A stretch of 48,278 nt of DNA from Pleurotus djamor (lineage: Eukaryota; Basidiomycota; Agaricomycetes; Agaricales; Pleurotaceae). Shown piece after piece: positions 44,121 through 48,278 of this stretch. Both the position numbers and the translations under genes were made by a program. The notes beneath the pieces were generated by a model. That model did no database searches and was not told where the DNA came from. It saw nothing but the letters and a program-made list of their open reading frames with translations. Within the stretch, counting starts at the first letter, position 1. Each line of letters begins with the position of its first letter. The stretch covers positions 1-48,278 of the forward strand of contig JAPEVF010000340.1 of the NCBI GenBank assembly GCA_029747585.1. The letters are read 5' to 3'.

Positions 44121-45253
44121 ATGAGCGAGCCACGAGAACGAGAACAAGACGATCAACAAGATGATCACTCTCCCTGCCAGCGTATCGAGACAGCTTTATC
44201 CCTTAGCTATATCAATAGACTGACCCCTCCGGCTGGGACGAACTACTGGCGTCAGTAAGTTGTGTCCATCAGACTCATCTCCCTAAAGACGTTGACCCGC
44301 GGAACCGTTTAGTCAAACCTTCAACGTCATGACAAATCAAGAACTCCGTTGGACTTTCCTTGACATGATCAATTTCCTGTTTGAGACTCTCACTTGGAAC
44401 ATCGACGCCTATGTATACACGGTTAACGCCAAGCCCGGGGATGACTTTACTAAACAGGGCGGCTTGGTATACATCTTACTGGTACATTCTGGCTCAGCTG
44501 CAACCGGGGAGTCGACCAGTACCCAAGTGGAGTATCGCTATAATGTGACAATGAAGTNCCCCCCCAAGCGGGTCGGTGGCAGTGAAACAGTTGCCTCCAT
44601 CCAATAGCGGGATTGTGAGCGGGGACAATACAAACTGTGAGTAGACCCTCAGACCCTCACATGTCGTTATTAGTGTCAGCGTTCTCCGGCTCATCCTCCC
44701 ATTAGACACCATAGCCTTTGCTCAGGACATGCAAATGTTCAAGAATGGGGGGAATGAATTATTCACATTCCCATCACAGTATGAAGACAGTGTCGATCTT
44801 CATAAAGGAGAGCAAATGGGATTTGTAAAAGGTGTCTCGGGATTTCAATGGGCGATTCAATATCATGAAGATGTAAGTGTAATCGTAATAAAAACGACCG
44901 CCTACCTTCGTTGCGCTGAACTTGACTTGTCTGCGTTCATTCTTTGTAGCCTGCGAAATATTCAAACATTCCGTTCGCCTCAGTATCTGTATGTCGACTG
45001 TCGTCTTTATCTGAAGTGACCTTTGGTGCGTTCATTTTCATTCCTCAAGCATCTTTGTTTCAGCTCGCTTATCGTTCGCGGCTTCTTCCTTGGATGCGTC
45101 GGATGCACAGAATGTACAGCCTCAATTGAATGCGGGGAGGAGGTACGCTAGATATTTCCTAATTGACACTTGGTTCGGTCTCACTCTTGACTATTATTCT
45201 CTCAGATACATACCGCGCAGACAAAACACATCACAGTGGATTGTTGCTTCTGA
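44121..45253 (+). CDS. Six-exon unknown family, member D (259 aa)
   Basis: Exons 44121-44254, 44313-44636, 44706-44872, 44950-45025, 45111-45142 and 45206-45253. Marks: LTPPAGTNYWR, HQTFNVM, LTWNIDAYVYTVNAKPG, LVHSGSAATG, EYRYNVTMK, TIAFAQDMQMFKNGGNELFTFPSQYEDSVDLHKGEQMGFVKG, PFASVSV and the C-terminal TKHITVDCCF. Exon 2 is one base too long. The excess lies in a run of C beside the N at 44558, where C has one base fewer, so it is almost certainly a sequence error. Removing it restores exactly the length of C (259 aa). C and D are near-duplicates about 4.8 kb apart with the same orientation, and their 5' leaders are also alike. Function unknown, no targeting signal. Confidence 0.8.
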
Positions 45254-45383
45254 GTGCTGTGGCTGAACGTTTCATGGCTCTCGCCTCGTGACTAATAGTA
45301 GCTTAAGTACAGAGTCAACTCTTTGTAGAGTAGATGGACGATTGGAAACATGTAGTTGACACCGAGTATCCTGTATGGTCTAT

Positions 45384-46621
45384 CTAGACATCCAAAACAA
45401 GGCCATCTCTCAACGGCTCCCACCAGTTTTCAAACACACCTGTAGGCCGAATGTGTACTTCCTCGGGTGAGTCAACACTTCGAAAATAGCGAAAACAAGG
45501 CGGCGGTCCATCATCGCCCGCCCGATGATTTGCAGTTATGTCAACGGCGAGGAGATTGGGGTAGTGGTCAAAGAGTTGTTGTAACGCAGGAACTTCAGAT
45601 TGCTTCGGCGAGCCGGAAATGCAGCCGACGTGGATGTATACAAGACACGGGGAGGAGATGTTTGTGAACTGTTGGAGGGTGCTCTGTTTCCAACGGAGTA
45701 AAAATGACAAGAGTGTGAGCGAAAGGAGCCATTATCCAGAGGGGAATTGAACACTGACCTCGGTGTCATCAGCAGTGATAGCTGTTACGTGTAGCATCCG
45801 TAAATTCTTTAGGTAGGGTGCGAATCTGGGCAGGGCGCCGGCCAAGATCAAACGGGCTTTGAGGGTAGTAAGGTTGGCAAAGAGGTCCTGCGGATGGGCT
45901 ATCGCGCTGAAACTGGTAAGAGCGAGAATAAATAGATGACGCATGGGAGATCCTGATATTTTGACGACACCCTCACGGTCGAGCGTATAGCCCACATCAA
46001 GGGTTTCAAGAGCACCCAGTGAGGCGGGTAGATACATCGATTCAGGTCCTGCATTGTTTTTGGATGATAGAAAGCGCAGCGAGGAGCTACATGCTTCAAG
46101 GGTATTGGTGATAGTTGGGTTGTTCAAGGAGGTAACGGAAAGGTGTGTAAGCGCTATTGATGACGAACGCAAATAGTCGGGGAGGAGCCTCCAGAGTATG
46201 TGAGTCTCTGCTCGTGAGTAGGTTGCGATGCAAAGACGTTGAAGACAGCGCAGATGATGAATTGTTTGAAAGATGTCGAGTTTGAATGAACGGTCAGCGG
46301 TGGAGGGGAACGGTTGCTCTAGGATTAGTCTCGTGTTGTATTTCGCGAGTTTCGGGTTTTGTTTCAGAGCATCAGTGAGTTGGGGTAGTCGAGAGGGTGA
46401 GATCGAGGTGCACGGGCCGTAGCCCTTTTTCACGGCTTCATCTTTGTTGAATTCCTGTCATCAACAAGGATGCATTCGTACATCGCCGGGACGATCATTT
46501 GATAGGTCGCATGTGAGACACTGAGAAGTGGATGAAGCACGTTCCGATGCAGCGAATCCACCTCCGCCATAATCAATTCGTATATCTCGTGCGGTACTAA
46601 AAACTTGAATGGTAAGCTCAA
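45384..46621 (-). CDS. F-box-like/WWE family member F5, possible frameshift
   Basis: Coding segments about 46621-46434, then 46433-45759 and, after one intron, 45668-45384. It starts with the F-box-like block FLVPHEIYELIMAEVDSLHRNVLHPLLSVSHATYQMIVPAMYECILVDD. It continues ...LTDALKQNPKLAKY..., ALTHLSVTSL, LGALETLDVGY, LFANLTTLKARL and LRMLHVTAI, then LFDHYPNLLAVDIT and ends PTGVFENWWEPLRDGLVLDV. The first and second segments are in different frames near 46433-46440 and no plausible intron explains the change. It could be a pseudogene or a base error. It belongs with F6 in a second subfamily: the last exon found in F1-F4 is absent, and the protein stops about 10 residues after WWE. Confidence 0.6.
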
Positions 46622-46717
46622 CGAAACTGGAAAGGTTGGAACGAACCTCGCGTCATCGTACTCGATGATTGAAATTTGACGGACAGAGTGGCTATGCCGT
46701 TACCTTTGTACTCCAAG

Positions 46718-47347
46718 CAGTGTTGTGAAGGTCGGCGACAAGCCAGGGAAGGTCGGGAGGTCAGGTAAGGTCGGCGACATTGGTCGGGGAACCGACCTGG
46801 CCTTTCTCACGGTCGCCAGCTTCGACTTAGGGAGGGAAGGGGGATAGGAGTAGTGAATTTAATACTTGTAACCTACTTATAACTATGGTAATAACACTGA
46901 TGTCAGTGTCTCGTCGTGCTGGCTATCATCGTCAACACCTTGAGCATCCATATCAAGAAGCTCATAAAGTTCTAGCTCTTCCGGACTTGAGACGAGGGTG
47001 ATCAGTGAAAAGAAGTCGCCACCAGGAGCGGTTTGACATCTTTGAGGCTGCTGGTTATTTCTTACCTGTTCTTGCTCATTTATATATATGTGGGAGCTCG
47101 GCTAAAGGTAGGTAGAACTTTGCGACAGCGCTGCATCATCGGGAATAAGCTAATAATAAAAAACATAGTATTCGACCAACACTAGAGCTAGCATAAGGGG
47201 GATCAGGAGATGCTCCTGTTGCACACACTACCCTGACAAACCATGTGGTCGGGGACAGGTCACCACCCGACCGACTCCCGACTAGTCGCCGACCTTGTAT
47301 TTTCCGACCACCGACTGTTGGGGCTAGACGCCGTCCTTACAACACTG
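46718..47347. mobile_element. hAT-like non-autonomous element (MITE), 630 bp
   Basis: The ends are CAGTGTTGTGAAGGTCGGCG (left) and, on the reverse strand, CAGTGTTGTAAGGACGGCGT (right). They are inverted repeats with the CAGTGTTG start typical of hAT elements. A perfect 8-bp duplication, ACTCCAAG, flanks it (46710-46717 and 47348-47355), the length hAT transposases produce. GGTCGG and CCGAC motifs cluster just inside both ends (for example AAGGTCGG three times in the first 75 bp), as in hAT subterminal binding regions. There is no coding capacity. Confidence 0.9.
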
Positions 47348-47583
47348 ACTCCAAGCCGTCGACGGGCTATTGACCTGGAAATCAAACAAAAAAGAGAGGG
47401 GTCACCTTGTACGACCCTGTCTAATCACTTTTCTACCTTGATGCTTGCACTGTTCCGAGAGACCGGGTCTCACAGAACATGGTCTTCACATCGTGTCGTT
47501 ACATTGGGCTGGTAAGTTGTGCTCGGCGCAAGCATAGAGTACATGAGTGACACAGGTTTACTAGCAGGTGCGTAGAATGAGGG

Positions 47584-48278
47584 CTATAAATTGATATTCA
47601 GGCCATGTATCACCGGCTCCCACCAGTTCTCAAACACCCCTGTGGGATGAATATTGACCTCCTTCGTCGCCTCAGAGCCTCGAACGTGTCGAAAACAGGG
47701 TCCTTTCCTCGTATCTTTGATGGCATGAGTGACATCCACAGCGCGAAGTGAGAGGTGTCGATCAAAAAGCTGGTCAAACGGCAAAGCGGGACCTTCGGCT
47801 TCTGATCGGTTGGGTGAGTTTTCGAGGCGACAAATATGAATGTATGAGAGGAATGGGGAAAGGATGCCCATGAGGTCTCGGATGTTGATCTGAGGCGAGG
47901 GAAAGGAAGGGGTTAGAGATAGGTGCGGATTCTGGCAAGGTGGGAGAAACCAGGGACACACCTCGGCACTCGTTGAACCAACATCAACTACTCCTAGGTG
48001 TAGTATTCGCACTCTAACGAGGTGCGGTGCGTACATTGGAAGGACATCATGGGAGGCAAGACGTGAGATTTTGAGAGCTACAATGTTGAAGAAGACGCTT
48101 CGAGGATCCTTTATGCACGCGGGAAGGATCGCCGTAGATAGATATTTAATCGGAGCAAAGTCGATAAGGGTACCCCAGTCGGAGGGATGGTCATTGTTGA
48201 CCGTGTCGAGAACCTTCATCGGAGAGTTGAGGTATTTGGTGAGGTAGCTTGCGTTATCCTTGCATGAGATGAATCGTA
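47584..48278 (-). CDS. F-box-like/WWE family member F6, 5' part beyond the window
   Basis: Two exons: >48278-47962 (open to the window edge) and 47889-47584. The reading starts inside the protein with RFISCKDNASYLTKYLNSPMKVLD, which aligns with RFLSSKNNA...ALETLD of F5. It continues FNIVALKISRL, VRVRILHLGVVD, then LFDRHLSLRAVDVTHAIKD and the closing PTGVFENWWEPVIHGLNINL. The intron falls at the same place as in F5 (after a Glu codon, E|). It has no frame break in the visible part. F5 and F6 are in tandem, separated by the hAT-like element. The F-box-like N-terminus is expected past 48278. Confidence 0.75.
   Translation of the reverse strand, partial: RFISCKDNASYLTKYLNSPMKVLDTVNNDHPSDWGTLIDFAPIKYLSTAILPACIKDPRSVFFNIVALKISRLASHDVLPMYAPHLVRVRILHLGVVDVGSTSAEVCPWFLPPCQNPHLSLTPSFPSPQINIRDLMGILSPFLSYIHICRLENSPNRSEAEGPALPFDQLFDRHLSLRAVDVTHAIKDTRKGPCFRHVRGSEATKEVNIHPTGVFENWWEPVIHGLNINL

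Overview
The window looks like nuclear DNA of a filamentous basidiomycete, most likely an Agaricomycete. Genes are dense in short GT-AG introns of about 45-90 nt, TATA boxes sit 40-125 nt upstream of several start codons, and the recognisable families are typical of mushrooms: secreted CBM19-like proteins, large divergent F-box-like families and small secreted cysteine-rich proteins. No rRNA, tRNA, CRISPR array or prokaryote-style operon was seen. Exons were assembled by hand from reading frame and splice signals, so edges are reliable only where stated.

Layout. (1) 1.2-5.8 kb: a secreted beta-sandwich gene and a second copy of the same domain, separated by a complete Tc1/mariner-like DDE transposon with an intact 839-aa, four-exon transposase gene. 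(2) 5.8-11.2 kb: gene-poor, with internal duplications and a 1.17-kb terminal-inverted-repeat (TIR) element at 9.3-10.5 kb. (3) 11.2-18.7 kb: secreted and accessory genes. These are a small peptide precursor with a basic amphipathic segment and an acidic Ala-rich tail, two convergent members (A, B) of an unrecognised six-exon family, a CBM19-like secreted protein and a six-cysteine secreted protein. (4) 18.7-34.2 kb: F-box-like genes (one conventional, plus F1-F4 of a local family ending in a WWE box) mixed with gene relics and diverged repeats. (5) 34.4-36.9 kb: a 2.5-kb TIR element with a 6-bp target duplication. (6) 37.2-48.3 kb: a decayed saccharopine-dehydrogenase-like oxidoreductase, two more members (C, D) of the six-exon family, the second copy of a diverged repeat, F-box-like genes F5 and F6 (F6 runs off the window), and a 630-bp hAT-like non-autonomous element with a perfect 8-bp target duplication.

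The window reads as a transposon-rich accessory region in which two lineage-expanded families, the six-exon family of unknown function and the F-box/WWE family, have multiplied side by side. The F-box-like proteins would be expected to act as substrate receptors of SCF ubiquitin ligases. The secreted proteins would act at the cell wall or outside the cell. Nothing in the sequence ties these groups into one pathway. Several reading-frame breaks lie at or next to ambiguous N bases (24736, 24744, 44558), so assembly error must be separated from true decay.
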